Made by a program: the position numbers and the translations under genes. 64,000 bases of DNA, from the NCBI GenBank assembly GCA_947495295.1, contig CANLYJ010000002.1, positions 434,001 through 498,000 on the forward strand. The letters run 5' to 3'. The notes under the pieces are model-generated. The model was not told the origin of the DNA, searched no databases, and saw only the letters and a program-made list of their open reading frames with translations. Shown piece by piece: positions 37,742-46,658 of this stretch; position 1 is the first letter of the stretch; each line of letters starts with the position of its first letter. The stretch is from an uncultured Paracoccaceae bacterium (GTDB taxonomy: Bacteria; Pseudomonadota; Alphaproteobacteria; Rhodobacterales; Rhodobacteraceae).

Positions 37742-38605
37742 ATGACCCGCACAGTTTATGTTAACGGCGCGTACCTGCCTGAGAACGAGGCAAAAATCTC
37801 GATCTTTGATCGCGGGTTTCTGATGGCTGATGGCGTTTACGAGGTCACATCGGTTCTGGATGGCAAGCTGATTGATTTCGCGGGCCATGCCAAACGGTTG
37901 GAGCGGTCCTTGGGTGAGTTGGATATGCGGCATCCTGAATGCCTGCCTAACCTGTTGGAAATACACCGTGAATTGGTTCGTTTGAATGGCATTGAGGAAG
38001 GGATGGTTTATTTGCAGATCACCCGTGGTGCGCCCGATGACCGTGATTTTGTGTTTCCTGATCCCGAGACGACAGAGCCGACCGTGGTTCTGTTTACCCA
38101 GAATAAACCCGGCCTTGCCGATAGCCCCGTTGCCAAGAAGGGCATCAAGGTGATTTCGATCGAGGATCAGCGCTGGGCCCGCCGCGATATCAAGACGGTG
38201 CAGCTCTTGTTCCCGTCAATGGGCAAGATGATGGCCAAGGCCGCCGGTGCCGATGATGCCTGGATGGTTGAAGATGGTGCCGTGACAGAAGGCACATCCA
38301 ACAACGCCTATATCATTAAGAACAATACGATAATTACCCGCCATCTGGGCAATGAAATCCTGCATGGGATCACCCGCGCCGCCGTTTTGCGCTTTGCCAA
38401 GGAGGCGCAGATGAAAGTGGAGGAACGCAGCTTTACCATCGCGGAGGCCCAGGAGGCTGATGAGGCGTTCATCACCTCGGCCAGTACATTTGTGATGCCG
38501 GTGGTTGAGATTGATGGGGCTGCGATTGGTGCAGGGACACCGGGCCCGGTTGCGGCCCGGCTGCGCGAGATTTATCTGGATGAAAGCCGCAAGGTCGCGG
38601 TCTGA
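37742..38605 (+). CDS. D-amino-acid transaminase
   Basis: A 287-residue fold-IV PLP aminotransferase. It opens with the D-amino-acid transaminase pattern FDRGFLMADGVYEVTSVLDGKL (partial match claimed), carries the PLP lysine in RRDIKTVQLL at about 145, and EGTSNNAYII at about 180, which cups the phosphate. It would move the amino group between D-Ala or other D-amino acids and 2-oxoglutarate, yielding D-glutamate. That fits the dgcN-dgcA genes 68 bases upstream. AAAGGGAG sets the start at 37742. A branched-chain or 4-amino-4-deoxychorismate role is less likely. Confidence 0.88.
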   Translation: MTRTVYVNGAYLPENEAKISIFDRGFLMADGVYEVTSVLDGKLIDFAGHAKRLERSLGELDMRHPECLPNLLEIHRELVRLNGIEEGMVYLQITRGAPDDRDFVFPDPETTEPTVVLFTQNKPGLADSPVAKKGIKVISIEDQRWARRDIKTVQLLFPSMGKMMAKAAGADDAWMVEDGAVTEGTSNNAYIIKNNTIITRHLGNEILHGITRAAVLRFAKEAQMKVEERSFTIAEAQEADEAFITSASTFVMPVVEIDGAAIGAGTPGPVAARLREIYLDESRKVAV

Positions 38606-38665
38606 CCCGCGCAACGTTCGGTGGGGGGTGCGGCGCGGCGCAACACCCGCACATGGCCGGATTTG

Positions 38666-38750
38666 CCGAATCACGTGTTAATGCAGGGATTTTGGCCAAA
38701 AATGCCGGTCTGCAAAGCGTCGGCCAGACGTCGGCAAAACGTCGGACCCC
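38666..38750 (+). repeat. 85-bp dispersed repeat, copy 2
   Basis: Gap-free match over 85 bases (66 identical) to the reverse complement of 8924-9008. Conserved are CCGAATCA...GTTAATGC at the left and the GTCGG-rich 46 bases at the right. TTAA also recurs at the same distance beyond the right end in both copies. It lies in the 199-base gap between the convergent transaminase and TerB genes. Confidence 0.75.
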
Positions 38751-38804
38751 TGCGGGCAGAATTGCCTGATTAATCCAGCGTCCGCCATATGTATGAATGC
38801 AGCG

Positions 38805-39266
38805 TTAAGACCTGTCGGGCGGTGCTGCGTCGCGTGCGGCCACTTGCAATTCGCGGGCGCGGGCGGGCGATATGCCCAGCACATCTTCGATCTGGTGCAG
38901 CAGCCTGTCTTCTTCGTTGTGTTTGATTCCGTCCGCATAGACCACAGCCCAAAGTGCGCGCAGCGTCGCCTCGCGTTCGTCTTTGCTGATCGCGTCCTTG
39001 ATGATGGCCGCGATTTCGCTGGTGTCGGGCATTTCGGCCTCCAGCCTTTCACAAGAGGCGCGGTATTTGGCGGCCTCGACCGGGTCGAGATCGTGGCGCT
39101 TGCCCAGCACCTTGTCGATCAACTGGATTTCTTCGAAAAGATACGCATTATCAGCCTTGGCTGCCCTGACCAAAAGCGCACCCATCGCATGGCCTGCATC
39201 GGCCTCTGGTAGCGGTGTTTCATATCCGCTGGGATTGCGGAGAAACGAGAGCAGACCTTCGAACAT
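38805..39266 (-). CDS. TerB family protein
   Basis: A 153-residue helical protein of the TerB/DjlA-like family. Two family repeats can be seen: MGALLVRAAKADNAYLFEE and LRALWAVVYADGIKHNEEDRLL, each with the Asp-containing helix end that binds metal in TerB. TerB-like proteins are linked to membrane stress and tellurite resistance in Ter systems, but single copies like this one are common in alphaproteobacteria and have no known role. No other ter gene is near. Confidence 0.87.
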   Translation of the reverse strand: MFEGLLSFLRNPSGYETPLPEADAGHAMGALLVRAAKADNAYLFEEIQLIDKVLGKRHDLDPVEAAKYRASCERLEAEMPDTSEIAAIIKDAISKDEREATLRALWAVVYADGIKHNEEDRLLHQIEDVLGISPARARELQVAARDAAPPDRS

Positions 39267-39414
39267 CGCAACGCCCTATCTTGATGACTTTCCCAAGATT
39301 AACGGCATTGCGCGGTGACGGTAAAGGCCGTTGTCGGGGGTCAGCGCATCCTGCTTAATACAAAAACAAATCTTTCCATCTATAGCGTCTTTTTAAACTG
39401 AAACGAGGCGTCGC

Positions 39415-39963
39415 ATGTATGGAATGGTGAATGAAGGTCTGCGCACATTCGTTGAGAAAGAGCATGGATCAGATATGTGGCGCGAGGTCTGTGACATGGC
39501 CGGCGTTGAGGCAACAAAGTTTGAGCGCATGACCAGTTATCATGACGCGGTCACATATGCGCTGGTTGGCGCGGTTTGCCAGAAAACCGGGAAATCGGCT
39601 GATGAAGTGCTGCAGCCTTTCGGATCATATTGGGTAGATTTTGCAGGCCAGTCGAATTTCGGCACATTTCTTCGATTGGCTGGCAACACATTTGTTGAAC
39701 GGATCAAAGGGCTTGACGACATGCATGACAGTATTCTGCTGTCGATGCCGCATCTCAAACCACCATCTTTCGAGATCGCGGAGATTGGTGCCGATACTTA
39801 TGAACTGTCCTATTATTCCGAACGCGAGGGGCTTTCCCCGATGGTCATCGGTCTATTGTACGGTCTGGCCGCTGAAACGAAAGAAAAGATCAAGGTTGAA
39901 CAGACGGTCCAAAAGGCTGCTGTGTCGGATCCCGATGTTTTCGAGGTAACGCTTCTCCGGTGA
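39415..39963 (+). CDS. H-NOX heme nitric-oxide sensor
   Basis: A 182-residue H-NOX domain protein that binds heme and senses NO. The haem-anchoring proximal His104 lies in DDMHDSILLSMPHLKPPSF, the family pattern including the conserved Pro. The YxSxR propionate-binding motif is Tyr133-Ser135-Arg137. N-terminal MYGMVNEGL is typical. The stop overlaps the GTG start of an HNOBA-GGDEF-EAL gene, its likely signalling partner. NO rather than oxygen is expected because no distal-pocket Tyr is evident, which is an inference. Confidence 0.95.
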   Translation: MYGMVNEGLRTFVEKEHGSDMWREVCDMAGVEATKFERMTSYHDAVTYALVGAVCQKTGKSADEVLQPFGSYWVDFAGQSNFGTFLRLAGNTFVERIKGLDDMHDSILLSMPHLKPPSFEIAEIGADTYELSYYSEREGLSPMVIGLLYGLAAETKEKIKVEQTVQKAAVSDPDVFEVTLLR

Positions 39964-41810
39964 ACCAGATGGGTAATCACCCAAGGACACAGCCCCTGTC
40001 AGATGACGCGCTGGTGTTGGACGTGACAACAGTTGCACAGCTGATGCCGTTGCACCTTGTCCTCGACTCGGCTGGAAAGATCATATCGATGGGGCCGACC
40101 CTGCGGACGGTGATGGGTGACGGCATCGGGGGCAAGGCGTTTTTTGATGTGTTTCGCGTCGAACGCCCCCGTCATGTGCAGCAGATTGCGCATGTGCGCA
40201 GCAGAGCGGGCAAGAAGCTGGTATTGGCTGGGCAAGGCGTCGATGGGGAACGGGTTGGTTTTCGGGCGATGCCGGTTCTGCTATCTGATGATAGCCTCCG
40301 GGTCATCATTGACCTTTCATTTGGCGAAAATTTTGCCGAGGCGATTGCGCGGTACGCCTTGACCAGTGCCAATTTCAAGCCGAACGACCTGTCAATCGAC
40401 CTGCTGTATAGTTTCGAGATTCAGCGCAACCTGTTGAAAGACAGCGAAACCATGGCCGATGCGCTGAAGGCCGCCAAAGCCGAGGCCGAAGATATTGCCA
40501 TGCGTGACCCGGTCACCGGGCTGGGCAATCGCCGCGCACTTCAGATGCAGTTGGACAAGGCCCTGTCGGGTGAGCGTGGCCAAGGCCCGGTCGTCCTGAT
40601 GATGGTTGACCTAGATAAGTTCAAAGAGGTCAATGATGATTTCGGACATGCGGCCGGCGACATCGTTTTGCGTCATACCGCCACTTGCCTATCGGAGCTC
40701 GCAGGCCACGAGGGATTTGCCGCCCGTATGGGCGGTGACGAATTTGCACTGTTTTTGCGGATGGATCTGGCGATGATCGGTGCCGTGTCACAACAATTGT
40801 TGTCAGCCATAGCATCAAAGATAAGCATCGATGGGATTAAATATGCCACATCGGCGAGCCTTGGCTATCTGAGTTTTGAGCCGGGCGAGGATATGTCGGC
40901 TGACCAACTGCTCAGCCAGGCTGATATCGCACTTTACCACGCAAAGGGAACAGACACCCGTATCGCCGCAGTCACCCCGGAGTTGTTGCAGAGATTTGGT
41001 CAGCAGAAAGCGCTGACGCTGGATGTTCAGCGCGCGCTGAAGCAAGAGGAGTTCGTGCCCCATTTCCATCCGCAGATCGATATGGAAAGCGGCGACGTGG
41101 TCGGCCTTGAGGCGCTGGCGCGCTGGAACCATCCGCAAAAGGGCGTCGTTTCGCCCGCCGGTTTTCTGGACGTTGCGGCCAAATCCAACCTTCTTCTGCT
41201 TTTGGACCAGCAAGTCCGACTGCGCGCATTATCCCAGTTTGCCCGGCTGTCGCGCCTCTTGCCGGATGGTGCGACCTTGTCCTTGAACATCACCGCTGCA
41301 AAACTCAGGACCGATGACTTTGTCAGCGACTTGCAGCGAGAGGTGAAAGCGGCGGGTTTGGTGCCCGGGCAGATCAAGCTGGAACTGCTTGAGACGATCT
41401 TTTTCGATCGCAATGATTGCCCGTTTATTCACCAGTGCACTGCCTTGCGTCAGGCGGGTTTTGGGCTGGCGCTGGACGATTTTGGCACTGGGCGGGCGTC
41501 GATTTCGACCTTGATCGACGCGCCCATTTCGATGCTGAAGATTGATCGGTCCTTTGTGACCGGGATCGACCAAAGCGACCGTTTGCGCCAAATCACCGGG
41601 GCGATCATCCGGATGGCCTATCATATTCGTCTGGCTGTGCTGGCAGAAGGCGTGGAAAACGCCGCTGAATTGCAGGTGCTTTCCGATTTGGGCTGCCAAT
41701 ATGTGCAAGGTTATCATTTCGCAAAACCGATGGATGCGACGGCGCTGGCGCTTTGGTTGGAGCAGGGCGGGCATGGTCATGCGCCGTCAACCCCGGTTGT
41801 CCCTGATTGA
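39960..41810 (+). CDS. HNOBA-GGDEF-EAL dual cyclic di-GMP enzyme
   Basis: A 616-residue protein with three parts. Residues about 15-150 look like an HNOBA domain (LMPLHLVLDSAGKIISMGPTL) that docks on H-NOX, followed by a short coiled linker. A GGDEF domain (about 180-340) is intact at GGDEF with DLDKFKEVNDDFGHAAGD. An EAL domain (about 355-600) keeps LEALARW, ELLETIFF, LDDFGTGRAS, LKIDRSF, LAEGVEN and VQGYHF, so both activities look possible. The GTG start overlaps the H-NOX stop. NO bound to H-NOX would shift cyclase or phosphodiesterase output. Confidence 0.93.
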   Translation: MNQMGNHPRTQPLSDDALVLDVTTVAQLMPLHLVLDSAGKIISMGPTLRTVMGDGIGGKAFFDVFRVERPRHVQQIAHVRSRAGKKLVLAGQGVDGERVGFRAMPVLLSDDSLRVIIDLSFGENFAEAIARYALTSANFKPNDLSIDLLYSFEIQRNLLKDSETMADALKAAKAEAEDIAMRDPVTGLGNRRALQMQLDKALSGERGQGPVVLMMVDLDKFKEVNDDFGHAAGDIVLRHTATCLSELAGHEGFAARMGGDEFALFLRMDLAMIGAVSQQLLSAIASKISIDGIKYATSASLGYLSFEPGEDMSADQLLSQADIALYHAKGTDTRIAAVTPELLQRFGQQKALTLDVQRALKQEEFVPHFHPQIDMESGDVVGLEALARWNHPQKGVVSPAGFLDVAAKSNLLLLLDQQVRLRALSQFARLSRLLPDGATLSLNITAAKLRTDDFVSDLQREVKAAGLVPGQIKLELLETIFFDRNDCPFIHQCTALRQAGFGLALDDFGTGRASISTLIDAPISMLKIDRSFVTGIDQSDRLRQITGAIIRMAYHIRLAVLAEGVENAAELQVLSDLGCQYVQGYHFAKPMDATALALWLEQGGHGHAPSTPVVPD

Positions 41811-41951
41811 TATGGTGCGCGCCGGTGCGGTTGACCCGCATTTACGGGTTGCCCACCGATGGCGCGTTTTTTGCCGTAAAGGCTGCCAATTGCGTTGATT
41901 TTGATCCTGTCTGGTCTAGTTATCTACCCCAAGATCAAGGGGAGGATTACT

Positions 41952-43493
41952 GTGTCACACACCATCAAAAACCTGCTGAGCGGGCATCCCGAGGACGCGC
42001 CGGCCATCGGTGCGCCAGATCGCGATTGGCTGAGCTATGGCGGCCTGCGTGCGCTTGCCGTTGACGTGCGCCAGCAGCTTCACGCGGCCGGTGTGGGTCG
42101 TGGTGACCGGGTGGCGATTGTACTGCCCAATGGACCGGAAATGGCCGCTGCTTTTGTGACAGTCGCGCAGGCCGCCACGACTGCCCCCCTGAACCCGGCC
42201 TACCGTGAAGATGAGTTTGCGTTTTATATCGATGACCTGAAAGCCAAGGCTGTCATTCTGGCCGCGGATGAAGATGGCCCGGCCTATGCCGCAGCGTCCC
42301 GGCTGGGTGTCACGATCCTGCGTCTGCAGGTTGATGCGACACAGCCAGCGGGCCATTTTGCGCTCCGCGCTGAAGGCGCTGGCGACACGGCGGATGCGGA
42401 TGAGCCCGGTGCGGAAGATGTGGCCTTGATCCTGCATACATCCGGCACAACCTCGCGCCCAAAGATCGTGCCACTATTGCAGTCAAATGTCGCCGCCTCT
42501 GCCCATAATATCGCGTCATCGCTGGCGCTGACGGCGGATGATCGTTGCATGAATGTGATGCCGCTTTTTCATATTCACGGCCTACTGGCGGCAGTTTCGG
42601 CGACATTGGCAACGGGTGGTCAGGTCTGGTGTGCGCCGGGCTTTGACGCGTTACGCTTTTTCGGCTGGCTGCGGGATGCCGACCCGACATGGTACACGGC
42701 TGTGCCCACGATGCATCAGGCGATCCTGTCGCGTGCGGGTCGTAATGCCGACGTGATTGCCAATGCGCGATTGCGGTTCTTGCGGTCATCGTCGGCGTCA
42801 TTGCCCGGCCCGGTGATGGAAAAACTGTTTGAAACCTTTGGCGCGCCCGTCGTCGAAGGCTACGGCATGACCGAGGCCGCGCATCAGATGTGTTCGAACC
42901 CGTTGAAGCCCGGGTCGCAGAAACCCGGTGCTGTCGGCCTGCCTGCCGGACCTGAAGTGCGTATCGCGGATGAGGCTGATCCTGTGCTGACTGATGGCGG
43001 TGTGGGGGAGGTGGTGATTTCCGGCCCCAACGTGACCCCCGGATATGAGGGTAATCCCGAGGCCAATGCCAAGAATTTCTTTGAGGTGGATGGCCAGCGC
43101 TGGTTCCGCACGGGTGATCAGGGCACGTTTGACGATGATGGCTATCTGATCCTGACCGGTCGTTTGAAAGAGATTATCAATCGTGGCGGCGAGAAGGTCA
43201 GCCCGCTTGAGGTCGATGGTGTGCTGTCCGCCCATCCGGCCATTGCGCAGGTTGTCACCTTTGCCTTGCCGCATCCGAAACTGGGTGAGGAGGTGGCCGC
43301 CGCCGTTGTGCTGCGCGAGGGGGAAGACGTGACAGATCGTGATATCCGCGACTTTGCCAAGGAACGGCTGGCGGATTTCAAGGTGCCGCGCAAGGTGATC
43401 ATTCTGGATGAGATCCCGAAAGGCGCGACTGGCAAGTTGCAGCGGATCGGGCTGGCCGAAAAGCTGGGTCTGGTTGAAGAGGCTGCATCATGA
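41952..43493 (+). CDS. Acyl-CoA ligase, oxalate-CoA ligase-like
   Basis: A 513-residue AMP-forming ligase of the ANL superfamily. Motifs: LILHTSGTTSRPKIVPLL (A3), VMPLFHIHGLLA, EGYGMTEAAHQMCSNP, TGDQGTFDDDGYL, GRLKEIINRGGEKVSP and a C-terminal GATGKLQR with the catalytic Lys. The HTSGTT...VP and MPLFHIHGL wording is closest to plant/fungal AAE3/Pcs60 oxalyl-CoA synthetases. Start: GTG at 41952, GGGGAGG 7 bases upstream. Its stop overlaps the next gene (ATGA). Substrate is not proven. Confidence 0.82.
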   Translation: MSHTIKNLLSGHPEDAPAIGAPDRDWLSYGGLRALAVDVRQQLHAAGVGRGDRVAIVLPNGPEMAAAFVTVAQAATTAPLNPAYREDEFAFYIDDLKAKAVILAADEDGPAYAAASRLGVTILRLQVDATQPAGHFALRAEGAGDTADADEPGAEDVALILHTSGTTSRPKIVPLLQSNVAASAHNIASSLALTADDRCMNVMPLFHIHGLLAAVSATLATGGQVWCAPGFDALRFFGWLRDADPTWYTAVPTMHQAILSRAGRNADVIANARLRFLRSSSASLPGPVMEKLFETFGAPVVEGYGMTEAAHQMCSNPLKPGSQKPGAVGLPAGPEVRIADEADPVLTDGGVGEVVISGPNVTPGYEGNPEANAKNFFEVDGQRWFRTGDQGTFDDDGYLILTGRLKEIINRGGEKVSPLEVDGVLSAHPAIAQVVTFALPHPKLGEEVAAAVVLREGEDVTDRDIRDFAKERLADFKVPRKVIILDEIPKGATGKLQRIGLAEKLGLVEEAAS

Positions 43494-44464
43494 AGATCTG
43501 TATCTTCGGGGCGGGTGCGATTGGCGGCTATATGGGTGCCAAACTGGCAGAGGCGGGGGCCGATGTCAGCCTTGTCGCCCGTGGTCCGCATCTGGCCGCG
43601 ATGCGCGAGAATGGTCTGACACTTATCGAAGGGGGCGTGGCGAAAACCCTGCCCGTGACCGTGTCGGAAAACCCTGCCGATCTGGGCCCGCAGGATTATG
43701 TGATTGTCACGTTGAAAGCCCATTCCGTGCCGCCTGTGGTGGACAAGATGCAGCCGTTGATTGGTGAGGGTACGACAATTGTATCGGGCGTGAATGGGGT
43801 CCCTTGGTGGTATTTTCACAAGATTGGCGGCGAACTGGATGGCACCCGCCTGGCCAGTGTTGACCCGGGCAATGCACAATGGGACGGGTTTGGCCCCGAC
43901 AATGTGCTGGGCTGTGTTGTGTATCCGGCAGCGGAGGTCAGCGAGCCGGGTGTGATCAACCATATCGAAGGCAACCGCTTTTCGCTGGGAGAGCCGTCGG
44001 GCGAGAAATCGGAGCGCGCCATGGCCCTGTCAAAAGCGTTAAGCGCGGCTGGTCTGAAAGCCCCTGTTCGTCCCAAGATCAGGGATGAGATTTGGGTGAA
44101 GCTATGGGGTAATCTGTCGTTCAATCCAATCTCTGCCCTGACCCATGCCACCCTTGATGTGTTGTGTACCGAACCCGGCACCCGTGATGTCGCCCGCAAC
44201 ATGATGCTGGAGGCCCAGACGATTGCCGAAAAGCTGGGTGTGAAGTTCCCGATTGATGTGGATCGCCGGATTCAGGGCGGCGCGGATGTCGGTGCGCATC
44301 GCACGTCGATGTTGCAGGACCTTGATGCGGGTCGTCCGATGGAAATTGATGCGCTGGTCGGGTCGGTGCAGGAGTTGGGCCGGGTCACCGAAACGCCGAC
44401 GCCGACCATCGACACGGTGCTGGCGCTGGTGCAACTGCGCGGTAAGGTGGCCGGGCTTTACTAA
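43490..44464 (+). CDS. 2-dehydropantoate 2-reductase family protein
   Basis: A 324-residue ketopantoate reductase-like (ApbA/PanE) protein. The NADPH-binding motif IFGAGAIGGYMGAKLAEAG begins at residue 5. The Lys in VTLKAHSV and the catalytic Lys in EIWVKLWGNLSFNPISALT at about 200 with conserved Asn fit the family. PanE makes pantoate for CoA; paralogues reduce other 2-oxo acids. Coupling to an acyl-CoA ligase by a 4-base overlap suggests a catabolic role rather than CoA synthesis. Confidence 0.85.
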   Translation: MKICIFGAGAIGGYMGAKLAEAGADVSLVARGPHLAAMRENGLTLIEGGVAKTLPVTVSENPADLGPQDYVIVTLKAHSVPPVVDKMQPLIGEGTTIVSGVNGVPWWYFHKIGGELDGTRLASVDPGNAQWDGFGPDNVLGCVVYPAAEVSEPGVINHIEGNRFSLGEPSGEKSERAMALSKALSAAGLKAPVRPKIRDEIWVKLWGNLSFNPISALTHATLDVLCTEPGTRDVARNMMLEAQTIAEKLGVKFPIDVDRRIQGGADVGAHRTSMLQDLDAGRPMEIDALVGSVQELGRVTETPTPTIDTVLALVQLRGKVAGLY

Positions 44465-44470
44465 AGCTTT

Positions 44471-44539
44471 TGCGTCTGACCTGCGGGTTCGAATTGCGGG
44501 TGGCTCCCGGCCTATCGGCCGGGCGGTGTTATAGACGCA
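44471..44539. other. Nested inverted repeats between convergent genes
   Basis: TGCGTCT at 44471-44477 can pair with AGACGCA at 44533-44539, enclosing a 7-bp GC hairpin CCCGGCC/GGCCGGG at 44506-44523. There is no T-run, so this is not a classic terminator. It starts 7 bases after the ketopantoate reductase-like stop. Confidence 0.45.
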
Positions 44540-44575
44540 GACCATCGGGCAAAGCGGACTGCCACTGCCGCGCTC

Positions 44576-46093
44576 TTACGCCGGCTCTTTCCTTTTGTCG
44601 CGCATCCGCCGCACTAGTTTGATCCCCGGCAGAAAGATCAGGATCAGGGCGATGATGGTGATTGGCCCGGCCACGGGGCGGGTGAAAAAGATCGAGGGGT
44701 CGCCTGATGACAACAGCAGTGATTGGCGCAATGTCGGCTCTGCGATTGGTCCCAGCACGATGGCAAGGACCGCGGGTGCCAGTGGGTAGTCGAATTTGCG
44801 CAGAAAGAATGCGCCAAGCCCGAAACCCACCATCAGCCAGATATCGAACATATCTCGCGTTGCGGCATATCCCCCCGCAATCGACAGGACAAAGATCATC
44901 GGTGCCAGGATCGTAAACGGCATCCGCAGCATCCAGATAAAGACCGGGATGAAGGCCAGGTTCATCAGCACCGCTGCGAGGTTTGAGATGTAGAAAGACC
45001 CGATCAGCCCCCAGACGAATTCGGTTTCATCCACAAACAGACGTGGCCCCGGCACCAGCCCCCAGATCACCATGCCACCCAGCAGGATCGCCGTGGTGGG
45101 CGAGCCTGGAATGCCCAGTGTCAGCATTGGCAGCATTGATCCGGTTGAGGCAGAGTTATTGGCTGCCTCCGGTGCGGCGACCCCGTCGGGATGGCCTTTG
45201 CCAAACTCCGCTGGCCTGCGCGACACCATTTTTGCCACGCCGTAGGACATCAACGAACCGGGGGTCGCCCCGGCTGCGGGCAAGATGCCTACAAAGAACC
45301 CCAGGAAGGACCCGATCATGGTGCCTTTCCAACCGCGTTTGGTCGCTTCTTTGGTGTCGGCGGCCATGCCCTTGGCCGTCATCTTGGGCGTGGTTGTTGT
45401 GACGTCGCCCCGTGTCTGTTCGATGGTCCAGAACATTTCGCCAATGCCATAAACCCCGATGGCGAGGACCAGAAACCCGATCCCCTGCAGGAACCCGTTA
45501 TAATCAAACAGGACCAGCCGTGGTGCGCCGGAAATCTGATCAAACCCAACGGCGCCCAGCACCAGCCCGAAGCAGATCGAAAACACCGTTTTGGGGATGT
45601 CATCCCCGCCCAGCCCCACGAATGTGGCGAAGGCCAGCAGCATCAGCGCGAACACCTCTGGCGGACCGAAGGACAGGGCGACCGTTGCCAGTATTGGTGC
45701 AAAAAGCGTGAAAAGGATGTTGGCGACCGTTCCGCCGACAAATGATGCCAGTGCGGCTGTCACCAGTGCAAGGCTGGCCTTGCCTTGCCGTGCCAGTGGC
45801 CGCCCGTCAAACGTGGTGGCGACTGCCGTTGATGCGCCGGGGATGCCCAGAGTGATTGACGATATCGCCCCGCCATACATCGCCCCGTAATAGATCGCCG
45901 CCAGAAAGATGATCGCTGATCCGGGCGGGACAAGGAATGTCACGGGCAACAGGATCGCGACCCCGTTCACCGACCCAAGCCCCGGCATCGCCCCGATGAA
46001 TAGCCCCACCGTAACCCCGATCAGGATCATCATCAGGTTGAGCGGTTGCAGCGATAACAGCATGCCATCGGCAAGGAGGGATAGAACTTCCAT
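44576..46093 (-). CDS. Tripartite tricarboxylate transporter large membrane subunit (TctA)
   Basis: A 505-residue, roughly 12-helix permease of the TctA family. Segments GAMPGLGSVNGVAILLP, ASTAVATTFDGRPLARQGKA and PAAGATPGSLMSYG are characteristic, as is the GIPGSPTTAILLGGM segment at about 320-335. It forms a secondary transporter with TctB and periplasmic TctC, encoded just upstream in the order C-B-A. The substrate class is carboxylates; the exact ligand is unknown. Its ATG has no clear ribosome site. Confidence 0.94.
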   Translation of the reverse strand: MEVLSLLADGMLLSLQPLNLMMILIGVTVGLFIGAMPGLGSVNGVAILLPVTFLVPPGSAIIFLAAIYYGAMYGGAISSITLGIPGASTAVATTFDGRPLARQGKASLALVTAALASFVGGTVANILFTLFAPILATVALSFGPPEVFALMLLAFATFVGLGGDDIPKTVFSICFGLVLGAVGFDQISGAPRLVLFDYNGFLQGIGFLVLAIGVYGIGEMFWTIEQTRGDVTTTTPKMTAKGMAADTKEATKRGWKGTMIGSFLGFFVGILPAAGATPGSLMSYGVAKMVSRRPAEFGKGHPDGVAAPEAANNSASTGSMLPMLTLGIPGSPTTAILLGGMVIWGLVPGPRLFVDETEFVWGLIGSFYISNLAAVLMNLAFIPVFIWMLRMPFTILAPMIFVLSIAGGYAATRDMFDIWLMVGFGLGAFFLRKFDYPLAPAVLAIVLGPIAEPTLRQSLLLSSGDPSIFFTRPVAGPITIIALILIFLPGIKLVRRMRDKRKEPA

Positions 46094-46129
46094 TGTCAGG
46101 CACTTTCATTCGGGGAAGATGGCATTGGT

Positions 46130-46633
46130 TCAGTAGATGATGTCGTAAAGCACGTTGAACACAGGGTCCGTGAAGGGCAGGCCGGATGGCATTGTGATCC
46201 GCATCGCCCCTTCGAAGAAAAAGAACATCGCAATCGGTGTGACCAGCGCGATCAGGAGGCTAAGCCAAAGGCTGTGCCGCCCCAGAAACCACATGTAATA
46301 GAACAGAAAGACCGCAATCGCCCCATACATCGAGATGATGCTGACCAATGCGACAAACCCGATAATCCCGCCGCCCACAAATAGCAGCATTTTCCATCCG
46401 TAAGCGTCGAGCAGGGGGGCGTCGGACCGGGATGCAGGCGTGTTTTCCCGCCACCAGTTGAATGCCGTGAACCCGCAACAGATCAGCATGATCCCCGACA
46501 GCCAGAATGGCCATGCACCACCCCCCGGACCTTGCCCGGCGATATAGCCGACGGGCAGTTCGGTGCTTTTCCACATCAGGTAAAGCGACAGGAGGGCCAG
46601 AAACCCGGCTGTTACGATTTCGCCGACACGCAT
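46130..46633 (-). CDS. Tripartite tricarboxylate transporter small membrane subunit (TctB)
   Basis: A 167-residue protein with four hydrophobic helices typical of TctB (about 8-24, 40-58, 80-100 and 108-140). LYLMWKSTELP and GPGGGAWPFW near the N-terminus fit the family. It lies between the TctC and TctA genes, with 36 and 25 bases of spacing. GGGGAGAG precedes its ATG. Confidence 0.9.
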   Translation of the reverse strand: MRVGEIVTAGFLALLSLYLMWKSTELPVGYIAGQGPGGGAWPFWLSGIMLICCGFTAFNWWRENTPASRSDAPLLDAYGWKMLLFVGGGIIGFVALVSIISMYGAIAVFLFYYMWFLGRHSLWLSLLIALVTPIAMFFFFEGAMRITMPSGLPFTDPVFNVLYDIIY

Positions 46634-46658
46634 CTGGCTCTCCCCTTTGGTGGATTAC

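Noticed and set aside
38678..39052. 124-residue minus-strand ORF over the TerB gene
   Set aside because: It overlaps the clear TerB frame and also translates the 85-bp repeat; composition is unlike a protein.
44481..44503. GGTTCGAAT, resembling a tRNA T-loop
   Set aside because: The flanking bases do not form a T-stem and no acceptor or anticodon arm can be drawn.
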